Shown here one piece after another: positions 6,590 through 15,174 of a stretch of DNA of 33,671 bases. Position 1 is the first letter of the stretch. Each line of letters starts with the position of its first letter. The DNA is from Chloroflexota bacterium. GTDB lineage: Bacteria > Chloroflexota > Limnocylindria > P2-11E. A model generated the notes under the pieces. It was not told where the DNA came from and made no database searches. It saw only the letters and a program-made list of their open reading frames with translations. The stretch is from positions 1 to 33,671 of the forward strand of contig VBDU01000061.1 in assembly GCA_005883625.1 (NCBI GenBank). The letters are read 5' to 3'. The position numbers and the translations under genes were made by a program.

Positions 6590-6736
6590 CTAGAACGAAG
6601 CGGCGTGGACTTGGTCGCCGATGAGGAGGACGAGGAAGAGGAACGCGAGGACGGCCGTAAGTGCCGAGAGCGCGGCGACGCGCAGCGGCTCGCTGTGCTC
6701 GATCCGGTCTCGTGTGTCTGCGATCAATTCGCTCAT
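6590..6736 (-). CDS. Small single-pass membrane protein (48 aa) downstream of ftsH
   Basis: A 48-aa frame starting at ATG 6736. It has a polar N-terminus (MSELIADTRDRIEHSEPLR) and one strongly hydrophobic segment, about residues 20-40 (ALSALTAVLAFLFLVLLIG), then a short polar tail. This N-in/C-out single-span layout is a typical small membrane protein. It lies 71 nt after the ftsH stop on the same strand; GGGCGG just before the ATG is a weak ribosome site. No family is recognised. The clean hydrophobic segment flanked by charges is the main argument that it is real. Location next to a membrane protease suggests, without proof, an FtsH-related role. Confidence 0.45.
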   Translation of the reverse strand: MSELIADTRDRIEHSEPLRVAALSALTAVLAFLFLVLLIGDQVHAASF

Positions 6737-6786
6737 CCGCCCGTCGCTTGAGCAAACGGCGTGCCGACCCGGATGTTGCTCGGTCG

Positions 6787-6802
6787 GCCGGTGTGGACCG
6801 GC
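6787..6802 (-). terminator. Weak hairpin after ftsH
   Basis: GCCGGT-CCAC-ACCGGC (6-bp stem) begins 5 nt after the ftsH stop codon on the minus strand. No T-run follows, so it may pause or stabilise the transcript rather than terminate it. Confidence 0.25.
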
Positions 6803-6807
6803 GCCGT

Positions 6808-8627
<1,820 letters not shown>

Positions 8628-8631
<4 letters not shown>

Positions 8632-10007
8632 CGTCGCCGTCCTTTCGACGTCTCGTTACGAGCCGTCTTCTCCATCGATGCTACCTGCCTAACGCGACGC
8701 GACCAAAGGTCGTTCCCCCAGGAGGCTGGCGGATACACGGCAAGCGCTGTTCCGCCGGGGTTTTCCCGCGGCCGACCGATACCAGGTACCCACCAGACGG
8801 CGTCCTCGACCGTCACGACGGGCCAGCCGCCGCGCAGCCTGAGGGGCACCTTCGCGTCCGTGAAGAGGTCCTGGAGCTTGCGTCCGCCCGGCTCGCGATC
8901 CCCGGGAAGCCGCGCGCGGACCGCGAGCGCGCGCACCAGCTCGTCCGGCATGTGCGCGACGAGCGCGCCCTCGGCGGGCTCGGCGCCGAGTCGGAAGCGC
9001 CAGCCGTTCCACACGATCTCGCCATCGGGCCGGAGCACGGTCGGACCGTCGATCGGCGGCGGCGGCGCCGTCGCGGGAACGATCCGGAGCCTCGCGTACT
9101 CCCGTACGGCCCGGCCGCCCGGAAGATCGATCGATCGGGTGCCGTCGCGCGAGCTCGCGAGCCCCGCCAGTGCGGCACGGTGTCGCGCCGAGAGCGCGCG
9201 GCCGGTCGCCTCGCGCCAGGCGGCGGCGATGGCGGCGTCGCGGAGGACGCCGTCGGGAAACGCGTCGAGCGCGATGGCATCGTCTTCGGTGGCGCGCACC
9301 AGCGCGGTGGCGACCGCGTCCGCGCCGCGATCCTCGCGCTCCGCCGCGGCGTCGGCGAGGCGCGCGATCGCCTCACGCACCCGCGGGTTCAGCTTGGCCA
9401 GCTCGGGGAGCACGCGCAGGCGGACCCGATTGCGGGCGAAACGAAGCGATCGATTCGTGGGATCGGCCAGCGGGCGGATCCGCGCGGCCCTGCAGACGGC
9501 CGCCGTCTCGGCGCGGCCGACGCAGAGCAGCGGACGTGCGATGCCGTCGCGGAGGGGACGCATGCCCGCGAGCCCTGCCAGGCCGCTCCCCCGCGCGAGA
9601 TGCAGCAGGACCGTCTCCGCCTGGTCGTCGCGCGTGTGGCCGGTCGCGATCGCGGCGGCGCCGATCTCGCGCGCAGCGCGGCGGAGGAACTCGTAGCGCG
9701 CGCGGCGGGCGTCGTCCTCGCTCTTCGCGGGATGTCCGGCGCGCCCGATGCGGATCGGCGCCCCGACCCGGTTCGCGAGCTTCGTCACCTGGTCCGCATC
9801 CTTCGCGCTCTGGCGCGGGCGGGTCCGATGGTCGAAGTGCGCCACGTGAAGCACGAGGCCGAGCTCGTCTGCGAGGTCGGCAAGGAGCAGGAGGAGCGCG
9901 GTCGAGTCGGTACCGCCGGAGACCGCGACGAGGAGCGGTCCCGGCCGCAGGATCTCGTGCGCGCGGATGTAGTCCCGGACGGCGCTGCGGATCGCGGATG
10001 GGATCAC
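8628..10007 (-). CDS. tilS: tRNA(Ile)-lysidine synthetase TilS
   Basis: TilS converts C34 of tRNA-Ile2(CAU) to lysidine using ATP and lysine, changing its decoding from AUG to AUA. The 459-aa length is normal. Seen: the PP-loop SGGTDS (30-35), GHTRDDQAETVLL (about 120-132) and a C-terminal TilS_C domain (LPGDREPGGRKLQDLFTDAK, about 370-390). The start must be GTG 10007: the frame has a stop upstream inside the tRNA gene, and the next standard start is past the PP-loop. Only three bases (CCG) separate this GTG from the 3' end of a CAU tRNA, so no separate promoter or Shine-Dalgarno fits. tRNA 3' processing would leave a nearly leaderless tilS mRNA. Its stop overlaps the ftsH CTG start (CTGA). 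Confidence 0.95.
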
Positions 10008-10010
10008 CGG

Positions 10011-10083
10011 TGGCTGGGGGCGGATTCGGACCGCCGACCACGCGGTTATGAGTCGCGCGCTCTAACCACTGAGCTACCCAGCC
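10011..10083 (-). tRNA. tRNA with CAU anticodon, elongator Met or Ile2 (lysidine type)
   Basis: A 73-nt cloverleaf: acceptor GGCTGGG/CCCAGCC, D-arm GCTC-AGTGGTTA-GAGC, anticodon loop CTCATAA, variable TGGTC, T-arm GGCGG-TCCGAAT-CCGCC, discriminator A73 at 10011; CCA is not encoded (CCG follows). The D-loop and variable loop match what I remember of E. coli tRNA-Ile2, and the gene sits immediately before tilS, so Ile2(CAU) is my first choice. U4-A69 in the acceptor resembles elongator tRNA-Met, so identity stays open. Odd: position 55 is C instead of U (loop TCCGAAT), and 31-39 is an A-C mismatch. Confidence 0.88.
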
Positions 10084-10100
10084 TGGTCGCTAGGTCGATT

Positions 10101-10553
10101 TTAGGCGGCGTCGCCGCGCTCGCGCGCGAGCCGGGCGTGAAATTCTTCCTCGGTCATCAAGTGCTTACGCGAGTTGCACGTCTTGCAGGCCGGGATCAGA
10201 TTTTCAATCCGGTTCGTGCCGCCTCGGGCGATCGGTAGCCGATGATCTACCGCGAGCGCTCCCGGCGCGCCGCAGTAGCCACAGCGACCGCCGCAACTCG
10301 CGACGAGCTCCAACCACTCGGTGACCGTGTACGAGCCCTCGGCGCCGAGAATCCGCGCTCGTCGCCGCTGCCAGATCGTTCGACGGATCTCGCGGCTTCG
10401 CGCTTCCCAGTCGCGTCGACGCTCGCGATGCTCCTCCGGATGCTCTGCGCGCCAGCGCCGCATCGCGAGCCGCGCCTTGTCGAGGTTTCGCCGCATCCAG
10501 TCGCGGGCATAGGCGCGGCGCCTATCGAGATCCTTGTAGGGCACGCCGAACAT
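10101..10553 (-). CDS. HNH endonuclease between two CAU tRNA genes
   Basis: A 150-aa HNH nuclease. The N-terminal 60 residues are very Arg-rich and helical (probable DNA binding). The C-terminal domain has zinc Cys pairs C91/C94 (CGYC) and C123/C126 (CKTC) around the catalytic core DHRLPIARGGTN and ENLIPAC, the classic HNH pattern. The ATG at 10553 directly follows an in-frame TAG and has no clear Shine-Dalgarno. The gene lies 65 nt after the initiator tRNA and 17 nt before the second CAU tRNA, all on one strand, so it may be co-transcribed with them. Such HNH genes are common in phages and mobile elements; next to tRNAs a former insertion is plausible, though no attachment repeats are visible. 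Confidence 0.85.
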   Translation of the reverse strand: MFGVPYKDLDRRRAYARDWMRRNLDKARLAMRRWRAEHPEEHRERRRDWEARSREIRRTIWQRRRARILGAEGSYTVTEWLELVASCGGRCGYCGAPGALAVDHRLPIARGGTNRIENLIPACKTCNSRKHLMTEEEFHARLARERGDAA

Positions 10554-10618
10554 CTAGCAGGCAGGCGCGCCCGTGGCAATAGGACCGAGAAAAAGGGAAC
10601 GCTACCGCGAGAACACTG

Positions 10619-10690
10619 TTGCGGGGGGAAGATTCGAACTTCCGGCCTTTGGGTTATGAGCCCAACGAGCTACCGCTGCTCCACCCCGCA
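10619..10690 (-). tRNA. Initiator tRNA-fMet (CAU)
   Basis: A 72-nt cloverleaf: acceptor TGCGGGG/CCCCGCA, D-arm GAGC-AGCGGTA-GCTC, anticodon stem TTGGG/CCCAA with loop CTCATAA, T-arm GGAAG-TTCGAAT-CTTCC, A73; CCA is not encoded. The three consecutive G-C pairs next to the anticodon loop and the A11-U24 pair are initiator hallmarks. Position 1-72 is a weak U-A pair instead of the C-A mismatch of E. coli. It lies 27 nt downstream of ftsB. Confidence 0.93.
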
Positions 10691-10717
10691 TGACCATCTT
10701 ACTCCTACGGTCGCGCT

Positions 10718-11128
10718 TCAGCGATCTCCGAAAAAGAATGCGATCCACCGCTGCAGCCTTGACGGCCCCCTGCTCACGACCGCCGCGGACGGACCGCTCG
10801 CCTGCCCGTCCCGTTGCACCTGCACGAGCGCCTCGTTCGGCCCGACGATCCCGTAGTCCTTCGCGTGCTGACGCACGTAGTCCGCGGTCTGCTGCTCCTT
10901 GATCGTCGCGTCGAGCTGAGCGCCGCGGAGCTGTTCCGTCGCGATGTCGCCGCGGAGCGCGGCGATCTCGCGCGCGAGCGCGTTGCCCTGGGCGGTGATG
11001 CCGACGAACGCGGCCGCGAGCAGCAGCGCCGCGCTCAGCACGCCGAGCGCCACGATCTGTCGGGCGAGGCGGGCGAATCGGCGCGGTCGCCGCCCGTGCG
11101 CCGTTCGTCGACCCATCGCGCGCATCAT
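10718..11128 (-). CDS. ftsB: Septum formation initiator (FtsB/DivIC family)
   Basis: A 136-aa single-pass cell-division protein. Seen: a basic N-terminus, one membrane helix (about residues 24-44, IVALGVLSAALLLAAAF), a coiled coil (about 48-80, NALAREIAALRGDIATEQL) and the end of the domain YVRQHAKDYGIVGPNEALV, typical of FtsB/DivIC; a 30-residue tail follows. In the family it bridges FtsL and FtsQ/DivIB at the septum. The ATG at 11128 (ATGATG) overlaps the TGA of the serine hydrolase gene. The initiator tRNA gene follows 27 nt downstream on the same strand and may be co-transcribed. Confidence 0.85.
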   Translation of the reverse strand: MMRAMGRRTAHGRRPRRFARLARQIVALGVLSAALLLAAAFVGITAQGNALAREIAALRGDIATEQLRGAQLDATIKEQQTADYVRQHAKDYGIVGPNEALVQVQRDGQASGPSAAVVSRGPSRLQRWIAFFFGDR

Positions 11129-11952
11129 GCGGGAGACCACCGCTCCGGGGGAAGCCCTCCGCCGGCACCGCCCGCGGCGCGGTACGCGCACCACCCGAGG
11201 AGACCGAGCCAGGCGGCGCCCGCGTTCGGGTCGCGGAGCGAGCGCACGAACCCGCTGACGACGACCCGCCGATCGACCGCGACGATCGCCGCGTCGTTGC
11301 GCGACTCGTCGAGCGTCCCCGTCTTGTGCGCGACCTTCGCCGCCGGCGGCAGGTACCGCCGCAGCATCGTCTTGTCCTGGCAGCGCTCGAGGATCGCGAG
11401 GACCGCGTCGCTCGTCGCTCGGTCGCGGCATCCGCCGCGCAGCAGGCGTAGCAGGAGCGCCGCGGTCTCGCGAGGGGTCGTCACGTTCTCGGACCCTTTC
11501 GCCGCGGCGTCGAAGTCGTACATCTTCCGCCGCAGGCGTGTCCGCGAGCAGCCCCACGCCGCCAGACGATCGTTCACGCGCTCGAGGCCGAACCGGTCGA
11601 TGAGCCGGTTCGTCGCGGTGTTGTCGGAGACGATGATGGCGAGCATCGCGAGGTCGCGGAGCGTCATCTCGCGGACGTCGGCGAGGTACCGCAGCACGCC
11701 GCTCCCGTCGACGAGCGCCCCCACCGCGACGCGCTCGCCGAGGTCGATGCGCCCCTCGGCGGCGTCGGCATAGAGCGCCATGACGAGCGGGACCTTGATG
11801 ACCGACGCCGAAGGGAATTCGTCGTCCGCGGCGTGCTCGTACAGGGCCGTTCCGTCCTCGGCGAGCGCGATGGCACCGGCGATGCCCGGGATCGCCGGGA
11901 GCGCGTCACGCGCGGGCGCGAATGGATCGCCGCCGACCGATCGACCGGTCAC
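11125..11952 (-). CDS. Class A beta-lactamase-like serine hydrolase
   Basis: A 275-aa serine hydrolase of the penicillin-binding/beta-lactamase fold. All class A motifs are present: SVIK (S50, K53), SDN (109-111), a Glu in GSENVTTP (E155) at the omega-loop position, and HKTGT (K210-G212). There is no signal peptide or lipobox, which is unusual for a true beta-lactamase acting outside the cytoplasm; a peptidase or esterase role is possible. The GTG at 11952 has no Shine-Dalgarno but has TAGTAC 10 nt upstream. It is divergent, 29 bp away, from the amino-acid ABC importer and coupled (ATGA) to ftsB downstream, so a link to wall synthesis is a reasonable guess. Confidence 0.85.
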   Translation of the reverse strand: MTGRSVGGDPFAPARDALPAIPGIAGAIALAEDGTALYEHAADDEFPSASVIKVPLVMALYADAAEGRIDLGERVAVGALVDGSGVLRYLADVREMTLRDLAMLAIIVSDNTATNRLIDRFGLERVNDRLAAWGCSRTRLRRKMYDFDAAAKGSENVTTPRETAALLLRLLRGGCRDRATSDAVLAILERCQDKTMLRRYLPPAAKVAHKTGTLDESRNDAAIVAVDRRVVVSGFVRSLRDPNAGAAWLGLLGWCAYRAAGGAGGGLPPERWSPA

Positions 11953-11981
11953 GCGCGCGAGCGTACTAGCCTCTGCGAGAC
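11953..11981. promoter_or_regulatory. 29-bp divergent region with overlapping -10 boxes
   Basis: Minus-strand TAGTAC (11968-11963) lies 10 nt before the hydrolase GTG, and plus-strand TAGCCT (11967-11972) lies 9 nt before the ABC ATPase GTG. The two boxes share two base pairs in a central CTAG. There is no room for leaders with ribosome sites, so both mRNAs should be leaderless or nearly so, and polymerase could serve only one side at a time. Confidence 0.55.
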
Positions 11982-12710
11982 GTGATCGAGTTCCGCGACG
12001 TCCACAAACACTTCGGCCCGCTCCACGTCTTGAACGGCATCGACCTGAGCGTCGCCGAGCGCGAGGTGGTGGTGATCATCGGCCCATCGGGGTCCGGGAA
12101 GAGCACGCTCATCCGGACGATCAACGGGCTCGAGGCGATCGAGAGCGGGACGCTCGTGGTCAACGGGATCGCGGTGCACGCCGAGCACGTCGACGTGAAC
12201 CGCCTGCGCAAGGACGTCGGCATGGTCTTCCAGTCGTTCAACCTCTTCCCCCACCTCACGGCGATCGAGAACGTCATGCTCGCGCCGCTCAAGGTCCGCA
12301 AGCTCGGGCGATCCGAGGCACGCGACCGGGCGATGCGGCTCCTCGAGAAGGTCGGCATCCCCGAGAAGGCCGACGCCCCCCCGGCGCGGCTGTCCGGGGG
12401 CCAGCAGCAGCGCGTCGCCATCGCCCGCGCGCTCGCCATGGAGCCCCGCATCATGCTGTTCGACGAGCCCACGAGCGCGCTCGACGCCGAGATGATCCGC
12501 GAGGTGCTCGACGTGATGCGGGACCTCGCGCGGGAGGGCATGACGATGCTCGTCGTGACCCACGAGGTCGGTTTCGCGCGCGAGGCCTCGAACCGGGTCG
12601 TGTTCATGGACGGAGGGCGCATCATTGAGGACTCACCGACGCGGGAGTTCTTCGCCGCGCCCCGGGAGGAGCGCGCGAAGCAGTTCCTGAGCAAGGTCAT
12701 CCGGCACTGA
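11982..12710 (+). CDS. Polar amino-acid ABC transporter ATP-binding protein
   Basis: A 242-aa importer ATPase of the GlnQ/HisP group. Seen: Walker A GPSGSGKS (about 34-41), Q-loop VFQSFNLFPH, signature LSGGQQQRVAIARAL, Walker B IMLFDEPTSALD and switch His in VVTHEVGFA. Length is complete. Energises import with the receptor and two permeases that follow on the same strand. The GTG at 11982 has no Shine-Dalgarno but a TAGCCT box 9 nt upstream. The stop is 19 nt before the receptor gene. Substrate is a polar amino acid (glutamine, glutamate, aspartate or similar); the sequence does not decide which. Confidence 0.93.
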   Translation: MIEFRDVHKHFGPLHVLNGIDLSVAEREVVVIIGPSGSGKSTLIRTINGLEAIESGTLVVNGIAVHAEHVDVNRLRKDVGMVFQSFNLFPHLTAIENVMLAPLKVRKLGRSEARDRAMRLLEKVGIPEKADAPPARLSGGQQQRVAIARALAMEPRIMLFDEPTSALDAEMIREVLDVMRDLAREGMTMLVVTHEVGFAREASNRVVFMDGGRIIEDSPTREFFAAPREERAKQFLSKVIRH

Positions 12711-12729
12711 TCGCCGGAAGGAGGGGAAC

Positions 12730-13623
12730 ATGCGGGGCATCACACGCACCGTCGGGGTCGCACTGGCGATCGTCTTCGCCGCGGCCTGCGGCGGCGCGAG
12801 CACGCCGGCCGCGTCCCAACCCGCCGCGAGCGCCAAGGCGAGCGCGCCGAAGTTCGAGCTCTCGACGTACCAGTACGCGATCCAGACGAAGGGCAAGCTG
12901 CGGATCGGCTCGCAGGAGGACAACCCACCGTTCAGCGTGAAGAATCCGGCGACCGGCAAATGGGAGGGGTTCGACGCCGACTTCGGCCGCGAGCTCGCGA
13001 AGGCGATCTTCGGGACGCAGGACGACATCGACAAGTTCATCGAATGGGTGCCGGTCGTGTCGGCGACCCGGATCCCCTCGCTCACCGACAACAAGGCGGA
13101 CGTCATCATCAAGACGTTCACGATCACGGAGGAGCGCAAGACCCAGATCGACTTCTCCGACGTCTACTTCGTCACCGGCCAGCGCATCCTCGTGAAGAAG
13201 TCCAACGACACGATCAAGGAGGCCGCAGACCTCGGCGCGAAGACGGTCTGCGCCCAGCGCGGATCGACGAGCGAGCAGAACATCACGAAGGCGAACCCGG
13301 CGGCGAAGGTCCTGCTCCTCGACAGCTACCCCGCGTGCCTCCTCGCCCTCCAGCAAGGCCAGGCGGACGCGGTCTCGACCGACGAGACGATCCTTTTCGG
13401 CCTCGTGAAGGTGGACCCGAACACCAAGATCGTCGGGAAGCCGTTCTCGGACGAGCCGTACGGCATCGGCGTCAAGAAGAACCAGAACGGCGACCGCCAG
13501 GGCTTCGTCCCCTTCGTCAACACCTGGCTCGCCGGGATGATCCAGGACGGGACCTGGGGCAAGCTCTACGAGAAGCACATCACGCCCGTGTCGGGCGACA
13601 AGAAGACCAGCCCAAAGGGTTGA
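12730..13623 (+). CDS. Amino-acid ABC transporter substrate-binding lipoprotein
   Basis: A 297-aa periplasmic-type binding protein (SBP_bac_3 family). Seen: an N-terminal signal with lipobox FAAAC (Cys20), a Ser/Ala/Pro linker, then GKLRIGSQEDNPPFSVKN, the first lobe start (about 54-71), GFDADFGRELAKAIFG, and the Asp/Arg ligand-contact region typical of glutamate/glutamine receptors (KTVCAQRGSTSEQN, about 170-183). It is lipid-anchored outside the membrane. A strong AAGGAGG is 5-6 nt before ATG 12730, in contrast to the leaderless operon start. A GC-rich hairpin begins at the stop codon and could raise receptor mRNA level over the permeases, as often seen in such operons. Confidence 0.93.
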   Translation: MRGITRTVGVALAIVFAAACGGASTPAASQPAASAKASAPKFELSTYQYAIQTKGKLRIGSQEDNPPFSVKNPATGKWEGFDADFGRELAKAIFGTQDDIDKFIEWVPVVSATRIPSLTDNKADVIIKTFTITEERKTQIDFSDVYFVTGQRILVKKSNDTIKEAADLGAKTVCAQRGSTSEQNITKANPAAKVLLLDSYPACLLALQQGQADAVSTDETILFGLVKVDPNTKIVGKPFSDEPYGIGVKKNQNGDRQGFVPFVNTWLAGMIQDGTWGKLYEKHITPVSGDKKTSPKG

Positions 13624-13660
13624 TGGGGGCTCCGCCCCCCTCACACCCCCCGGCTAATCG
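13624..13660 (+). repeat. GC-rich hairpin element after the receptor gene
   Basis: Directly after the stop codon, GGGGGC-TCC-GCCCCC (13626-13640) is followed by CTCACACCCCCCGG. The core resembles the hairpins at 21818 and 2898. There is no T-run. It is probably an interspersed palindromic element that also acts as a transcript-stabilising or attenuating hairpin between receptor and permease genes. Confidence 0.5.
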
Positions 13661-13733
13661 GAGCTGTCAGCGCGGTCGGCTTGGGGCCGGCCGCCGTCGC
13701 GTGAGCGGCAGCCATGCGGTGGGCCGGGAGGCG

Positions 13734-13763
13734 CAGGGGCAGGGGCCCCTGGCGCGAAGCGCC
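13734..13763. repeat. GC-rich palindromic repeat, copy 2
   Basis: CAGGGGCAGGGGCCCCTG followed by the 5-bp hairpin GGCGC-GAA-GCGCC. The 18-nt core differs at one base from the copy at 1830-1847. It lies in the 148-bp gap between receptor and first permease, just before the permease start. Confidence 0.55.
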
Positions 13764-13771
13764 ACCGACTA

Positions 13772-14440
13772 GTGCCTGGCGCGATCGCCTTCCAGTTCCC
13801 GGATCTTTTCTTCGGCGGCCTCTGGGTCACGATCCAGATCTCCGCGCTCGGGCTCGCCGGTGCGCTCGTCATCGGCACCGCGGTCGCGCTGCTGCGCATC
13901 TCACCCGCCGCGCCGCTTCGCTGGCTGGGCGCCGCGTACGTCGAGTTCTTCCGCAACACGCCGCTCGTCGTCCAGCTCTTCTTCCTCTTCCTCGGCTTGC
14001 CGCTCGTCGGCCTGCGCTTTTCGAGCGACACGTTCGAAAGCATCTTCCGCGCGGCAGCGACCGGCATGGCTCTGTACCACGGCGCGTACGTCGCCGAGGT
14101 CGTCCGCGGCGGGCTCCTTGGCGTCGACAAAGGCCAGATCGAGGCCGCGCGCTCGCTCGGCCTGAGCTACGCCCAGATGCTGCGGTACGTCCAGCTTCCA
14201 CAGACCTTCCGCGCGGTCGTTCCACCCGTCGGGAACATCGCGATCGCGCTCGTGAAGAACACTTCGCTCGCATCGACGATCGGCGTCACCGAGCTACTCT
14301 TCGGGGCCGAGATCGTCGAGTCGCGCACCTTCCGGGCGGAGGAGTCATTCGCGACGGCGACGCTCCTCTACCTCCTCCTCACGATCCCGCTCGGCCTTGC
14401 CGTGAACTACCTCGAGCGGCGCCTCCTGGTGGCGCGATGA
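13772..14440 (+). CDS. Amino-acid ABC transporter permease (HisM/GlnP type), first subunit
   Basis: A 222-aa inner-membrane permease. Seen: FFGGLWVTIQISALGLAGAL (TM1), EFFRNTPLVVQLFFLF, the hallmark 'RNTPLLVQ' of this family, and the coupling-helix EAA loop EVVRGGLLGVDKGQIEAARSLG (about 108-129) that docks on the ATPase; KNTSLASTIGVTEL follows. Five membrane segments are expected. GTG 13772 is the start; no clear Shine-Dalgarno precedes it, and a GC-rich repeat ends 8 nt upstream. Its stop overlaps the ATG of the second permease (ATGA), so the two form a coupled heterodimer pair. Confidence 0.92.
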   Translation: MPGAIAFQFPDLFFGGLWVTIQISALGLAGALVIGTAVALLRISPAAPLRWLGAAYVEFFRNTPLVVQLFFLFLGLPLVGLRFSSDTFESIFRAAATGMALYHGAYVAEVVRGGLLGVDKGQIEAARSLGLSYAQMLRYVQLPQTFRAVVPPVGNIAIALVKNTSLASTIGVTELLFGAEIVESRTFRAEESFATATLLYLLLTIPLGLAVNYLERRLLVAR

Positions 14441-15168
14441 GACCCGACACCTGGGGCATGTTCGTCGACCCGGCGATCCTGCGGTTCTTTGGTCAGGGCC
14501 TGCTCGAGACGCTGTCGATCGCGGCCGCGTCGACGCTCCTCTCCTTCCCCGCGGGCCTGCTCTTCGCGCTCGGACGCCTCTCGCGGCGCGCGTGGATCCG
14601 CTGGCCATCGATCGCGTACATCGAGGCGATCCGCGCGCTCCCTGTCCTGCTCCTCATCGTGTACTTCGGCATCAAGGGATCGACCCTCTTCCGACCGCTC
14701 TTCGGGTCGGACTTCGACCTCCCGCGGTTCTGGGCCGGCGTCCTCGGCCTCTCCCTGTACACGAGCGCCGTGCTCGCCGAGATCATCCGCGCCGGGATCG
14801 TCAGCCTGCCGCGAGGCCAGGCGGAGGCCGCGCGAGCGCTCGGGCTCAGCTATGCGCAGTCCCTGCGGCACGTGATCCTGCCGCAGGCGCTGCGGCTCAT
14901 GGTGCCGGCGATGATGGGCCAGCTCACGACGGTCATAAAGGACACCTCGCTCGTCGGCACCATCGGCGTGTTCGAGCTCCTCCGCCAGGGCCGGACCATC
15001 TACACGCAGTTCTTCAACCCGATCGAGGTGCTGCTCTTCGTCTCGCTCGTGTACTTCGTCGTCTGCTTCGCGCTGTCGCAGGGCTCCCGGCGTCTCGAGG
15101 TCGGCCGCGTGCCGCGCATCGCACAGGTGAAGGTCCAGGAGCTCCAGCTGCGCGACCAGGCCGCCTGA
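14437..15168 (+). CDS. Amino-acid ABC transporter permease, second subunit
   Basis: A 243-aa permease homologous to the preceding one. Seen: GLLETLSIAAASTLLSFPAG (TM1), IEAIRALPVLLLIVYFG, the EAA loop EIIRAGIVSLPRGQAEAARA (about 112-131) and KDTSLVGTIGVFELL. The 'RALPVLL' replaces the RNTP form, as usual for the partner subunit. The ATG at 14437 overlaps the previous TGA (ATGA). It ends 6 bp before the end of the convergent PfkB gene; the gap holds no hairpin large enough to call a terminator. With its upstream neighbours it completes a four-component importer. Confidence 0.92.
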   Translation: MRPDTWGMFVDPAILRFFGQGLLETLSIAAASTLLSFPAGLLFALGRLSRRAWIRWPSIAYIEAIRALPVLLLIVYFGIKGSTLFRPLFGSDFDLPRFWAGVLGLSLYTSAVLAEIIRAGIVSLPRGQAEAARALGLSYAQSLRHVILPQALRLMVPAMMGQLTTVIKDTSLVGTIGVFELLRQGRTIYTQFFNPIEVLLFVSLVYFVVCFALSQGSRRLEVGRVPRIAQVKVQELQLRDQAA

Positions 15169-15174
15169 GGGGCG

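Noticed and set aside
6467..6751. 94-codon plus-strand frame between thpR and ftsH
   Set aside because: No start signal or recognisable motif, charged low-complexity sequence, and it is antisense to the better-supported 48-aa membrane peptide.
10554..10618. Rho-independent terminator after the initiator tRNA (run CCCTTTTTCTC on the minus strand)
   Set aside because: No stable GC-rich hairpin precedes the T-run, so I do not call a terminator.
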